Positions 32,081 through 42,839 of a DNA stretch of 64,000 nt are shown in pieces. Each line of letters begins with the position of its first letter. The stretch's first letter is position 1. A program made the translations under genes and the position numbers. Source of the DNA: Lepas anatifera (taxonomy: Eukaryota; Arthropoda; Thecostraca; Lepadidae). The notes under the pieces were generated by a model. That model was given only the letters and a program-made list of their open reading frames with translations, was not told the DNA's origin and made no database searches. The stretch covers positions 412,501 to 476,500 of the forward strand of contig JAOTON010001142.1 of NCBI GenBank assembly GCA_034440635.1, written 5' to 3'.

Positions 32081-35000
32081 GGTTGACAAGTGTGGCGTAT
32101 TTCAGAGTATGTCACTTACTGAGAGGAACGAAGCTGTGAAGCAACTACACCTCTGCAGAGGGTGCTTGAAGAGAGGCCACATTTGGAGAGAGTGTCAGAG
32201 GAAGCAAGTTTGCCAGGAATGCGGTCGTCTGCATCCGACAGTGCTTCACAATGACAACATTACACCAGGTGTCTCAAGGGGCGCAGATTCATCTAGGTTT
32301 AATGATCAGCCCAGAGCTGTGTCAATGCGTGTAAGTTCTGAGGGGCTTCAGAATGAAGGAACTGCATGCTCTCACTCCATGATCCTTCCCGTGAACCTAT
32401 GCCACAAAGAAAACCCGCGGCAAACTCTCCTGGTGTATGCAGTTTTGGACCCACAATCAGATGCCTGTTTTATCTCGGAGAAGGTAACAGGAATCCTGGG
32501 TGTTCAAGGCCGCCCTGTTAGCCTTAACCTCAGAACTATCACCAGCCAGTCAGTAGTGGAGAGCTCGGTCATTGAGGGGCTGACCATCCATGCCGAGTCA
32601 GGAGGCGAGTCAATTGCCTTACCTCCCACATACACGCGTGACTCCATACCGGCAGACAGAACATGTATCCCAAGAAGAGAAACTGCAGAGCAGTGGGATC
32701 ACCTGAGACCGATCGCGGATCAGATGGCTCCATATTACGCCGACGCAGAAATAGGGCTCCTAATTGGAATGAACTGTGCTAAGGCAATCAAGCCGAGAGA
32801 CGTCGTCCCAGGTGAAGATGATGACCCATGGGCTGTACGATGTGCCCTGGGCTGGGATATCGTGGGACTCACAGGAGAAAACCCGCCTGAGCCCTCCCTC
32901 TGTCTGTACTCTCAAGTAGACTCAGAGAAACGAAAGCTGTGCCACTTTTCCTTCAGAACTCGGGTGCAGGAAATAACCCCAACGCAGATCAATGAGATGT
33001 TCGAGTGTGGATTCAAGATCGATTGTGAAGAGAAGGCTCTTTCAATCGAAGACAGAACGTTCCTGACGCAGATGAGCGAAGGGATCCACAAGAGAGAAGA
33101 CGGTCACATAGAAATGCCACTGCCCATAAAGGATAGGACTATTAAACTTCCAAACAACAAGTGTGTTGCACAACAGCGGTTAAAGGGTCTGAAGATCAGA
33201 CTGCAAAAAAATCATCAATATCACAAGGACTATGTCGAGTTCATGGACAAGATGCTAGAGCAGGGGTATGCAGAACCAGTGCAGGATGAGTACAGCAACT
33301 CCTCTCTTGGAAACGTGTGGTACCTACCACACCACGGCGTTTACCACCCTCAGAAACCCAAGAAAATTCGGGTTGTGTTTGACTGCAGCTCAGAATATCA
33401 TGGATCTAGTCTGAATGACATGCTGCTGCAAGGGCCGGATTACACGAACAGTCTTCCAGGGATCCTGTGCCGTTTTCGCAGAGAACCTGTTGCGTTCTCT
33501 TGCGACATAGAGGGAATGTTCAACCAAGTATCAGTAAACCCACCAGACCGGAGTCGTTTAAGATTTCTGTGGTGGGAAGGAGGCAACCTCGATCTGGAAC
33601 CCAAGGAGTTCCGCATGACGACGCACCTGTTTGGTGCTAAATCATCTCCTGCGTGCGCCATGTTTGCACTTCGATCTGTCACTGAGGGCTGCAGCGAGGA
33701 GGTGTCTGAGTTCATAGAACGGGACTTCTACGTTGATGATGGCCTGACCTCTGTCAGAGACGAAGAAACTGCTCTAAGACTGATATATGACGTCAGAGCA
33801 GCGTGCAAAGCCAACGGCTTCAAACTGCACAAATTTGCCTCTAATAGCAATCGTGTGCTGAAGGGCATCCATGCCATAGATGAAGATGGATCGTCTGAGA
33901 CTGTTAGTTTTGACCCAGACAACGTGTCAACTCAGCGAACCCTCGGTATCGAGTGGGATACAGGCCTTGATGTATTTACAATACATGTAAGCCAGAAGCA
34001 GAAACCAGCCACAAGAAGAGGTATTTTGGCTGTCGTAAGCTCAGTGTTCGACAGCCAAGGGTTCGTCGCACCTTTTGTGCTTCGTGGGAAGCTTCTTCTG
34101 AGAGATCTCTGTCGTGAGGGACTTGGGTGGGATGACCCCGTGTCTGAACATACATTACAGGAATGGAACCAGTGGACTTCCGATATGGTTGCGCTTACGG
34201 ACATCAAAATCCCTAGATGCTACGCACCTAATGGACTGCACGAATCCGTGCGAACCGAACTGCATCATTTCTGTGATGCCAGCATGGAAGGCTATGGCCA
34301 GTGCAGTTACATTAGAACAGTTGATGCAGAAGATCAAATCAGCTCAGCGCTGGTTATCAGTAAGGGTCGTGTGGCTCCTTCTAAGCCGATGACAATTCCC
34401 CGCTTAGAGCTGATGGCAGCTGTTCTCTCGGTGAGTGTTAGCAAGTTTCTTCGTAACGAATTGGGAGTTCCGGACGTAGTTGAATATTTTTGGTGCGATA
34501 GTAAAGTAGTTCTTGGGTACATATCCAACGAAGCGAGGCGCTTCCGAACCTTTGTAGCGAATCGAGTGCAACAGATTAGGGAGCACACCAAACCGCATCA
34601 GTGGAGGTACATCAACACAGAGGAAAACCCGGCGGACCTCGTATCACGTGGCATGAAGGCTGCCGAACTTGTGGGTAATGACCTGTGGTGGCATGGTCCA
34701 CCCTTTCTTCTCACGGGAGAATTCCCGGAAAACGAGACCCACGTGGAGGTGGCCACAACTGACACGGAGCTGAAAAATGTCAGAACTTTCGTGACAGAAT
34801 GGAAGGAATGTAAGAAGCATGCTGATCTTCCAGACAGGCTACAGTACTTCTCTGACTGGTCCCGAGCAAGACTTGCCGTTGCTACCTGTCGCCGTTACCT
34901 CAAAATTCTGCGACAACGTATCCGTGCCAGAAAGGAAGATTTTAAGGACGATTTCGATGGCATTCGTGGTCCTATATCCGTGGAGGAGGTCCTTGATGCT

Positions 35001-35375
35001 GAAAAGGTCATCTTGAGAGAACTTCAAGTCAAGGAGAAGATTCAGAACACCAAACACTGTGATGAATACAAGTTTTTGCCGCCAGTCAAGCATGCGCACT
35101 CTAAATCGATCAGAGGGCTCGATCCTTGCATGAGAAATGGACTGGTATGTGTAGGGGGAAGAATGCAAAACAGTGACTTTCCTGAGTTCGAAGTCCACCC
35201 TGTGATTCTGCCCAAGAAAAGTCACGTCACGTCACTGCTCATTGATCACCACCATAGGGGCCGCAGGCCACGCTGGCCGTGGCATGACCCTTGGCAGACT
35301 GAGGTCATCGGGGTACTGGATAGTCGACGGAAGACACGCAGTCGCCGGACACATCCTGCAGTGTGTGACGTGTAA
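32031..35375 (+). CDS. BEL/Pao polyprotein: knuckles, protease, RT, RNase H
   Basis: The long frame begins with Cys/His knuckles (CRGCLKRGHIWREC, CQECGRLHPTVLH). The aspartic protease follows near 32440 (VYAVLDPQSDACFI: Asp kept, but D-P-Q-S in place of D-S/T-G, near the D-x-QS variant known in BEL/Pao). The RT has VVFDCSSEYHGSSLNDML, CDIEGMFNQV and the YVDD box near 33728-33739. RNase H shows HHFCDASMEGYG (Asp), PRLELMAAVL (Glu) and FWCDSKVVL (Asp). The first coding bases overlap the gag frame; the usual BEL/Pao plan is one continuous gag-pol frame, so the separate frames here follow from the breaks. The frame ends near the integrase zinc finger after a break in a G run (about 35258-35262). 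Confidence 0.88.
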   Translation: MLSVPIPSSSTQDERHEVDKCGVFQSMSLTERNEAVKQLHLCRGCLKRGHIWRECQRKQVCQECGRLHPTVLHNDNITPGVSRGADSSRFNDQPRAVSMRVSSEGLQNEGTACSHSMILPVNLCHKENPRQTLLVYAVLDPQSDACFISEKVTGILGVQGRPVSLNLRTITSQSVVESSVIEGLTIHAESGGESIALPPTYTRDSIPADRTCIPRRETAEQWDHLRPIADQMAPYYADAEIGLLIGMNCAKAIKPRDVVPGEDDDPWAVRCALGWDIVGLTGENPPEPSLCLYSQVDSEKRKLCHFSFRTRVQEITPTQINEMFECGFKIDCEEKALSIEDRTFLTQMSEGIHKREDGHIEMPLPIKDRTIKLPNNKCVAQQRLKGLKIRLQKNHQYHKDYVEFMDKMLEQGYAEPVQDEYSNSSLGNVWYLPHHGVYHPQKPKKIRVVFDCSSEYHGSSLNDMLLQGPDYTNSLPGILCRFRREPVAFSCDIEGMFNQVSVNPPDRSRLRFLWWEGGNLDLEPKEFRMTTHLFGAKSSPACAMFALRSVTEGCSEEVSEFIERDFYVDDGLTSVRDEETALRLIYDVRAACKANGFKLHKFASNSNRVLKGIHAIDEDGSSETVSFDPDNVSTQRTLGIEWDTGLDVFTIHVSQKQKPATRRGILAVVSSVFDSQGFVAPFVLRGKLLLRDLCREGLGWDDPVSEHTLQEWNQWTSDMVALTDIKIPRCYAPNGLHESVRTELHHFCDASMEGYGQCSYIRTVDAEDQISSALVISKGRVAPSKPMTIPRLELMAAVLSVSVSKFLRNELGVPDVVEYFWCDSKVVLGYISNEARRFRTFVANRVQQIREHTKPHQWRYINTEENPADLVSRGMKAAELVGNDLWWHGPPFLLTGEFPENETHVEVATTDTELKNVRTFVTEWKECKKHADLPDRLQYFSDWSRARLAVATCRRYLKILRQRIRARKEDFKDDFDGIRGPISVEEVLDAEKVILRELQVKEKIQNTKHCDEYKFLPPVKHAHSKSIRGLDPCMRNGLVCVGGRMQNSDFPEFEVHPVILPKKSHVTSLLIDHHHRGRRPRWPWHDPWQTEVIGVLDSRRKTRSRRTHPAVCDV

Positions 35376-36381
35376 AAGGTTGCGTGGCAGAGCGCAGGGA
35401 CAGAGGATGGCGAACCTGCCGCCTGATAGACTGCAGACAGCAGGACCATTTGCCTATTCGGCAGTGGACTTATTCGGTCCTATGTACGTCAAAGAGCGCA
35501 GATGCCAAGTAAAAAGATGGGGAGTTATGTTTACCTGTCTTTGTTCGCGTGCAGTGCACATTGAGACGGCAGCCTCGCTATCCGCTGACTCATTTCTGAA
35601 TGCTTTGAGGCGGTTTATAGCTCGACGTGGCCAAGTGAGACAGCTACGCTGTGACCAGGGATCGAACTTCATTGGTGGGAAAAACCTGCTGCAGGCCGCG
35701 TTGAAGGAGATGGACCAAGATAAATTGAGAAGTGGTCTTCTGAAGCATAACTGTGAATTGATTCATTTCAAAATGAATGTCCCACATGCGAGCCATATGG
35801 GAGGAGTGTGGGAGCGCATGATCAGATCTGTGAGATCCGCACTGATGGGTGTGCTGGAGAGACAGGGTCGCCAGCTGTGTCTCGATGACGAACTGCTAAG
35901 GACCTTCTTGGCTGAAGCAGAAGCTGTTGTCAATAGCCGCCCTCTTACTTACGTCGGGATGAACCCTGCTGAGTCCTCTGAACCTCTCCCTCTGTCACCT
36001 ATGCAGTTACTAACTCTAAAAAGTAGTGTAGTGCTCCCTCCTCCTGGTGCTTTCAAGCGCGAGGATGCCTACTGTCGGCAACGCTGGCGTCATGTCCAGC
36101 TGCTCGCAGACAACTTCTGGCGACGATGGAGAGCAGAATTTCTGCCCACACTGCAGCACCGATCGAAGTGGACGATGACGGAGCAGAACCTTCACGTCGG
36201 CGACATCGTCCTGTTAGTCGACGATTTGCTCCGCTCTCAGTGGCCGCTGGCTCGCGTGAGTGCCGTTTACCCATCGAGCGATGGACTTGTACGAAAGGTG
36301 ACGGTGCGCGCGAAAGGTAGCACCTACGAGCGGCCAGTGCACAAGCTTATACAGTTGTTGAAGACCTCAGCTTCTTCATAG
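35242..36381 (+). CDS. BEL/Pao integrase
   Basis: The integrase frame shows the second half of the HHCC zinc finger (GHAGRGMTLGRLR, HILQCVTCKRL), then the DDE core: AVDLFGPMYV (Asp), QLRCDQGSNFIGG (Asp) and HMGGVWERMIRSVRSAL (Glu). The C-terminal DUF5641-like domain (WRHVQLLADNFWRRW, VGDIVLLVDD, WPLARVSAVYPSSDG) follows, as in Pao integrases. It inserts the cDNA copy and leaves a short duplication, here GCAGT. It lies one frame away from the RT-RNase H frame. Confidence 0.88.
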   Translation: MITTIGAAGHAGRGMTLGRLRSSGYWIVDGRHAVAGHILQCVTCKRLRGRAQGQRMANLPPDRLQTAGPFAYSAVDLFGPMYVKERRCQVKRWGVMFTCLCSRAVHIETAASLSADSFLNALRRFIARRGQVRQLRCDQGSNFIGGKNLLQAALKEMDQDKLRSGLLKHNCELIHFKMNVPHASHMGGVWERMIRSVRSALMGVLERQGRQLCLDDELLRTFLAEAEAVVNSRPLTYVGMNPAESSEPLPLSPMQLLTLKSSVVLPPPGAFKREDAYCRQRWRHVQLLADNFWRRWRAEFLPTLQHRSKWTMTEQNLHVGDIVLLVDDLLRSQWPLARVSAVYPSSDGLVRKVTVRAKGSTYERPVHKLIQLLKTSASS

Positions 36382-36816
36382 GGAGCCACGCGTGCCGCGG
36401 ACTGGGAGACCTGAATTGCACAAGTGTCGAACTAAATGCTGTGATATCACATAGGGGCGCAAGCGGCGGAACGATAAAGAAGCTAGCATTCTGTGAGTTT
36501 GTCTGCAGTGTTTCACAAGTTCATCGATATGTGCAACATTGTGAATCAATGTGCTCATGGAAGTTACTGTGAACTCGAGGTGCCTGGAAACACAGATCGT
36601 TGCGGTTGGCACATTCGGAATGAGAGCAGTCGCGTTTCGATAAGTTATTGTTCGTTCTTGCAGGTGTACAGTTCCGCTTTGGTTCAAATAGTTTGGGCCT
36701 GTGTTCCCAGACGTAAAATCCGCCTGAACGGCACTATTCCTTTAAAGGGAGCCACGTTTCCGACAATGTCTGTTTAATGGTAGGTTGTAAATTTGTCCAC
36801 AAATTTAAGGGAGCCA
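36382..36816 (+). other. Spacer between pol and 3' LTR
   Basis: No envelope-like frame, signal peptide or membrane segment is seen. A purine-rich run ending AAGGGAGCCA touches the LTR and is the probable polypurine tract; a similar word (AAAGGGAGCCAC) occurs at about 36745. Confidence 0.6.
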
Positions 36817-37439
36817 TGTAGCTGCAGGCACTGGTCGTTTGCTTTGTGGTTGGACTGTTATGCGTAGTGCATGACAGCGCTCTGGTCAGAGGCTCGTGTG
36901 ATGGAAGATTTGCCCTTCTTGTGTTTGATGATCACGTTGATTGGTGATTATTCATTGTTTGTGGCACTTCATCGATGTTAACCGTTTCCTTTCTGACTTT
37001 GCAGGGACGAGTAATGATATTGTTAATGTCCTGATCATTGTATGCTGATGTGGCATGCCAGTCATTGCATGACCAGGAGCTTGCGCACAAGTGCTGCATG
37101 CCAGTGTGAGACTGCTCGCACCTTACAGACATCGCGCTAATGGCTGCCAACGGCTGGGACAAAGTACGTCTTCTCTTCGTGTCCTTTTGCCTTTGGTGCT
37201 CTCTTTGGCTTGCTTGGGTCCTGCGTTTGATTTACGTGAGTGCTTGTACCATGGTATTGTGCTTTTGCGGCGCTATTTTGTTTGTGTTGCACCATCGCGC
37301 GTCTTTGTTCATGCGCTCACTGCGGAAATAATGGCTCAAATTATTAACTTCTTGTTCTCCTTCTATTTTCAGGTTTTACGTACAAATATACACCTACTGC
37401 ACCATAACCTCTTTCCATGTCTGTAGATGGGCAGTCACA
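36817..37439 (+). repeat. 3' LTR of BEL/Pao element
   Basis: 623 bp, same ends as the 5' LTR. The right flank GCAGT (37440-37444) repeats the left flank at 29770-29774. Confidence 0.9.
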
Positions 37440-37444
37440 GCAGT

Positions 37445-38464
37445 AGCTTCCTCTTCAAGGATCGCCTTCCCCAAGAGTTCCGGAAACTGAAACAATCAGT
37501 TGGATGCCATTTCAGAGGACTTCACCACGAGAAGAACGCGAAGAGAGCTGCGACTGTGGCAGCACAAGAAAAGGCACGCACAGAGAAAGATCGCAACTCT
37601 GCTCTGCATGTGGTTCGGACGGGCTACTTTTGCCTAAAGAAGTCGCTGCCCCACCAGACATTTGAAGAGCTGATCACTCTGCAACACATGAATGGGGCAA
37701 GAATGGGCACTATCAACCATTCAAGTGGCTTGATGCCGCGACTGAGGGTTCAGTTCTGCGATGCCATGCGAATCATGCTGGCAAAACACATCGCCCAGCA
37801 AGCATGTGTGTCATTTTGTGCAGGCAAGGTGACGGTGGCAGGGCGCACCGTAAATGTGATTGCTGTTGTGTGCGCAGTTCCTCAAGCTCATCCGCAAGAT
37901 GCCGTTCAGGCATATGTGCTCGGGGCACCAGTGGTCAAAGCGCACGACGGCAAAGCTCTGGCGCAGGAGACCGTTGACTCTCTCTCCCAGATTGGAATAA
38001 CTCATCCGACCAACTGGCGGCGGTTTGCATGGACAGCCAGTACCATAAAAACCACGTTCCAGAACACATGATGAGGCTCATGTCATCTGCGGACCCACAT
38101 AGGAGTAGGCAGCCCACTGTCGTGTGGCTGTGGGACGGAGCTCACCTCCTTCATCTAGCTGACCAGGACGCGCGACGATCGCCCGGATGTGAGTGGGTGG
38201 GAGCTACCATCGACGACATGACTAGGATCACCAAGCGCTTCTACCACGGGAAAGGACTTGAGGGGCTGCTGGATGCTGGTGAAGCGATCGGGACACCTGC
38301 TCTACGGCCGAAACTGTGGTCAGATACGCGGTTCGCTCCGTATGCAGCTAGAACATTCACGGTGTTCCAGTGGAACGCCGGTGCCATAATCCACGCTCTG
38401 TCCGAGGAAGTGACCGCTGGAGAGGCTGATGCATCGACGAGAGAAGATCTGAAGCTTCTCAAAG
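37445..38464 (+). pseudogene. hAT-derived gene, exon 2 part 3 (after BEL insertion)
   Basis: Picks up the frame left at 29774. The body reads like KIAA1586/ZNF862-type hAT-derived proteins: LHVVRTGYFCLKKSLPHQTF, TINHSSGLMPRL, YVLGAPVVKAHDGKALAQ, a MDSQYHKNHVPEH block (the D-G-Q-Y position), PTVVWLWDGAHLLHLAD and LWSDTRFAPYAARTF (the TRW-like motif). One frameshift near 37998-38005 separates the first two thirds from the rest. The segment ends AAAG|GTGGGA and joins in phase to 39150. The two insertions make the gene non-functional at this locus, whatever its age. Confidence 0.65.
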
Positions 38465-39149
38465 GTGGGAATTTTTTAGCTTGTAAATTTCATCTCTTGA
38501 TGTGAATGAAAATGTTTATTAAACAGATGTCGTGTGACGCAGGACATGAACGTACAAAATTAAAATTTGATCGCTCATATTTGATTTCTATTCAAGATTG
38601 GGAAATTGCTGCTTCACTTGCGTTTCACAACTGCGTTTCATTTTTACCATTTGAAATACCAGTATATTTGTGTTTGTGTTTTCCAGCATATTCACTTTCC
38701 TTTTAGGCGCAATCAAGTTAGTTCATTATGTGATTAAATCTGATATAGGCGGCTCGTCTGAGAAACGCCAGTTTTGTATGTACTTAATGTACGTATCGAC
38801 TTAAACTGCAACGTCTTGGATTCATCCATTGATCCTCACCAGACAGTCAGCCCATGCCTGGTTTTTATAGCTTTATCATACGGCTCAAACTGTCCAAACA
38901 CACCACTCGTTTTTAAAGCACGTGTTTTCGTTTTTCGTTTCTGAACTGCCCAATTGCGTTTGTGCACTGCAGTGTAGCACACCCAACGCATTTTAATTGA
39001 GTAAACTTGACCTGTGAGGAAAGACGTAGTTAAAAAAGGAAATCGTCTTTTAAAAATGGATTTGTGTGTTGTCCTTAAAAAGTGCCCAATATGATGAAGT
39101 GAAGATCCTTAGCATTGTGTAGGTAGTTTTCCGTGCTTATTTTTCATAG

Positions 39150-39419
39150 ATGTGAAGGAACTGACTACTTATTTGAACAAACGGTTTCTCGCCAGGCCGA
39201 GTCTTCCCAGCACGAGTTGCAGCCCTCAATGACGTGTACACCGTCGTGGCTGAGGGCAGCAAAGCTTTGCAAGATCTGAGCTTGCTGCCCTGGGAGCGCG
39301 AGGGCAAACTAGATGGCATGAGGTCGCGGCTCTACAACATGGCGGAGGACCTGGCTATCAACGAGGTCACACAGGAACTCTGGCCTCAGCTGGTCAAAGC
39401 TGAAGGTGCTCCATACGTG
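39150..39419 (+). pseudogene. hAT-derived gene, exon 3
   Basis: Acceptor ttttcatag ends at 39149 and a GTAAGT donor starts at 39420. The leftover G of the previous exon plus AT gives Asp, then VKELTTYLNKRFLAR. A one-base frameshift near 39197-39203 is needed to reach the main frame (VFPARVAALNDVYTVVAEG, WEREGKLDGMRSRLY). It ends in phase 0. Confidence 0.55.
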
Positions 39420-39965
39420 GTAAGTGGTCCCTGGCCCTGCTAGTATTCAAGCAGATGTAATGTTGAAGCGTGTATTTTAACAATATTTGCATTCGTGCTG
39501 TGCAAATATTTGAAGAAAAAATTGTTTTAGAAGGGATGAGATGGTCCCATAGAATAACAAGAGCTTTAGTTTAATGTTTGATAAAACATTTCATTCGGAA
39601 GGGCGATTTGAGTGTAGTTACGTTGTCAAACGTTTGCTCAAATTAAAATAGTTAGTTCCAAACAAACTAATAAGGAACCCAACTTGTACCTGTTTTCCAT
39701 TCATAATAAAGGGATTATCCGAAATGTTGACAGAGCAAAATATAACTGAGTGTACAAACCAAAACTGAAGGAAGATAATGTGATATCAGAGTAAAAACTG
39801 GCAATTGTTGAAACATAATATAATACCTTACACTGCAAACGTTCTATAGAAGTGTTTGGGTAAGAAAAGTGTAGTCATGCAGTGTTCATGTTTTGTTCTA
39901 TGACGTGATTCACTTAACATTCGATTGTTCTAAATGATATGAACGCTGTTCAATCTGCTTGACAG

Positions 39966-40620
39966 ACGGATGACGTGGAGAAGTTCGTGCGCACGATGGA
40001 CACCCGCTGCCGTGTACGGCATGGGGAGTGGATGTGCGTGGACGCGCCCATGGTGCAATGAACACTGAGCTAAGTCGTCACATGCAAAACCTGAAGCAGG
40101 TAGGAGATTTCAAGGGCATCCAGAATGTGATGCATGTTGACTGCCTACGCTGCGTGCAGCGCAGTACAGATGTTCTCATCTGTGCGAAACTTTGCCTCCA
40201 TCTTGTGCTATCACGATGAGTGAAATCGAGGCAGCGTGGCAGGTACTCAGAAAGGAGCGTCAGGGTGCGAGTAATCAAGAACTTATGAAAGTCCTCTCCA
40301 GTGCAGCTCAGTCGAGTGCGCCCATACATAGGTTCTGTAGGCTGGTGACCCAAATGTGGTTGATGAGCCCGCCGGAGTCTCGTTGGCGAGCGATGGGCGA
40401 GCGCATGGCGAGCGTTGTGGACGATGTGTTCGGCACACATCGGCAGCTGGACTATTCAAACGCAGCTCTCGAGCTGCAAGTCAGATGGAATGTCCCGACA
40501 GTGTTCAAAGCGAATCGCATTGTTGAGTCAATGCTGGCAAGAAACCCACATCGCTTTGTCAGAACAAGCGTGGACGTGACTAGCTTTCTCGAGGGCACTG
40601 TGATTCGAAAACATGAGGGT
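39966..40620 (+). pseudogene. hAT-derived gene, exon 4, C-terminal region
   Basis: Acceptor ctgcttgacag ends at 39965 and joins in phase 0 (TDDVEKFVRTMDTRCRVRHG). The frame meets TGA at 40059-40061. Another frame resumes near 40190 with LPPSCAITMSEIEAAWQV and SPPESRWRAMGERMASVVDD, then ALELQVRWNVPTV, the pattern of the C-terminal dimerisation part in this family. A GTAAGG donor-like site at 40621 suggests another exon that I did not find. Confidence 0.45.
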
Positions 40621-42764
40621 AAGGCTGATCGTGTTAAATGTTTTTCGCAATGAGTGTTTTCGTTGGTAGCCTGCTTGGTTTTGTTTTGTTGCCAGGTTTT
40701 GTTGCCGCTCCTGGCCTACTGTAGTCGTTGGAGACGTAACATCTGAATCGGGTATGTAAATGAGGGATCAAAAAACATTTGCATGGCTGTTCACACCAGC
40801 TAAAAATGGGGCGTCAACCAATCTTCCTGGATGCTGACTAAAAACTTTCCACCGTACGACAAATAATTCTTCGGATTTGAGCCCTCTTTGCTTCCGCACA
40901 GCATGGTTATACTGTGCTGGTTTCCTGCCAACTGGGCTCAGACAATATTTTTACAGAAAGGGGGAGGGGGCCTGGCTCCCTTTTCCACGCAGATGAGCAT
41001 TGGGATGCGTGAAAGAACTATGTTCGAATTATTAAAAACGTCTTACGGTGGTTTCCTGAAGCTTTAGCAGAAGATCTCACATGTTGCGCCGGCTATTGCT
41101 AAAGTGAATTTCGCTGTTAGAAGTCCAGGCCAAGCTTATATATGTTGAGTCAATTTGGTGTGATATAGTTTTAGGCGTTATTTTGAAGTATAATTTTCAC
41201 TTTTTGGACCTGGGGAATTCGAAGGATTTTTTTGCATCCATTCTGGGGTTACGGTTGTTGGTCTTATTACAAAATGGTTGAAATCAAGAGTGACGATCTT
41301 ATTACAAAATGGTTGAAATCAAGAGTGACTTATTGTTGGCTGAGTGTGTCAAAAATGAAACTGATGCCAGCTCGGGCGTGTTTGTATGGTTGCACATGCT
41401 TCGCCTGCAGTAGATATGGACATTTTGATGACTTGAGTGATGGAAAATCATTTTTCTCCCAATTTCAGAAAAAAACTTGCTTTGCCATGCTCTTGCTGTT
41501 GAATTAGACGGCCGTTTACCCTCCGATCACATTTATGTAAAATCCCACTTTAAACCCTTGCAATGGGAAGCTATTTCATGTACAATGCTCTATTTCTTCA
41601 AAAGTTTAGAATTTTTTGGGTTACAACTTTTTACCTTCCAACATCAGAATTAACCCATGGAAATTCCAACGGAAGTATCGCTACTGGAGGACTGTGTCAG
41701 CTCTCTTACATGACTTGCATGACTAACAATGGTGAACTAAGGATGCGGGTGAACTGGAGCAATTGATGGGCGAAATGCACTAACAATTAGTAAAAAAATA
41801 TGGCTAACAATCTGCCCACTCGGAAGTTATCGATTTTCATCACTAGGATTGCTTAAACTCATGGGATCATTGCTTAAACTTCAGTCTCACTTTTGAATAA
41901 CGGGTACCGTTTCGCACGTTTCGTCCAGTTTTACTGTGGCTGAGTTTAGGGGAGTGTATTGGTGAATACAGTGGTAAGAAGTCTGTATTTCAACCGTATT
42001 TTTCTTGTCTGATATTCTGATCATGAACTGGAGCTGATAAATAAAATGTGCGAAGTGGGTGAAGGGAAAGGAGGAGTGCTGGGGAGGGAAGATCCATTAA
42101 CCATTAAGCGGGACAAACTTAAAAATTAGAGCTTTTCATCAGCCAGATTATGTCTGAATGTTGCAAGTGGTGTTTGATCAGCACGTGCGTCGGCACTGGG
42201 GGGGGCTCTAGGAAAGTCGGGGTGTGGAAGCTCCTCACTTTTGACTGGTAATATCATTGAATATGCTGAACATGAGTTTCATCATTGGGCGCGGTCACCC
42301 GCCTTGGCTCCGATCACTCACTCTAAATATGTGGCGACGCCTTTGGTTTTACGATTCTCTGTCCGTAAGAATGCATAAAATGACCTGAAATGTGCAATAC
42401 ATGAGCAGTTCTTGCAACGGCTATGATGTAATTTATTATTGAATTGCTTGCTCTTATGAAATGAATCGCCAGGAAAAATGCGTGATGTGAAAGTACGATG
42501 GCTAGATTTTAGTAGAAAGCAATTTTGAGAAAGTAGGATAATGACCCTTGCGGTATGAAATGGGACAGTCAGGTAAATATCGGCGCTGGAATCGTGAGAC
42601 ATTTTTTGGCATAGTTATTCACACAACCGACCTACTCTTCCTAAGGAGACACTTTTAAGAATTCTTTATCTGTGAAGGAGACAGTCCAGACATTTTTTAG
42701 ACCCCTGCCCAGGATCTAGTGACCTAGTTCTTGCAGTCATCACAGACTAAGCCTTTTCTTCTAA
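40621..42764. other. No gene seen; repeat fragments
   Basis: 40795-40960 is a fragment related to the 3' part of the THAP repeats (10690-10810, 18300-18430). 41262-41332 is a short direct duplication: CTTATTACAAAATGGTTGAA with 16 further bases occurs twice. The rest looks non-coding. Confidence 0.4.
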
Positions 42765-42839
42765 ACCCTTTTCCTTTCGTCGTTTTCTTGTTATTCTAAA
42801 AAAACCTCAGGGAGCCATCGATGCTCCGTCGGGCGAGGG
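42765..42839. mobile_element. Solo right end of piggyBac-like MITE
   Basis: The segment shows the order seen at 57425-57498: CGTCGTTTTCT, TTAT, AAAAAACCTCAGGGAG, the palindrome GAGCCATCGATGCTC, then CGGGCGAGGG followed by TTAA (42840-42843). I find no matching left end within 2 kb upstream, so it is a truncated copy. Confidence 0.6.

Larger units (their letters stand above)
29775..37439 (+). mobile_element. BEL/Pao LTR retrotransposon, complete
   Basis: A 7,665-bp element with 623-bp LTRs (29775-30397 and 36817-37439) that begin TGTAGCTGC and end GTCACA. The target duplication is GCAGT (29770-29774 and 37440-37444), of the 5-bp size usual for BEL/Pao. The order is gag (DUF1759 and knuckles), aspartic protease, RT, RNase H, integrase, as in BEL/Pao. 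A purine-rich AAGGGAGCCA precedes the 3' LTR. No envelope-like frame lies between pol and the 3' LTR. The LTRs differ at about one position, so the insertion is recent. Confidence 0.92.

Noticed and set aside
36382..36816. Envelope gene between pol and the 3' LTR
   Set aside because: No frame of useful length, no signal peptide and no membrane segment; the element is a plain BEL/Pao retrotransposon.
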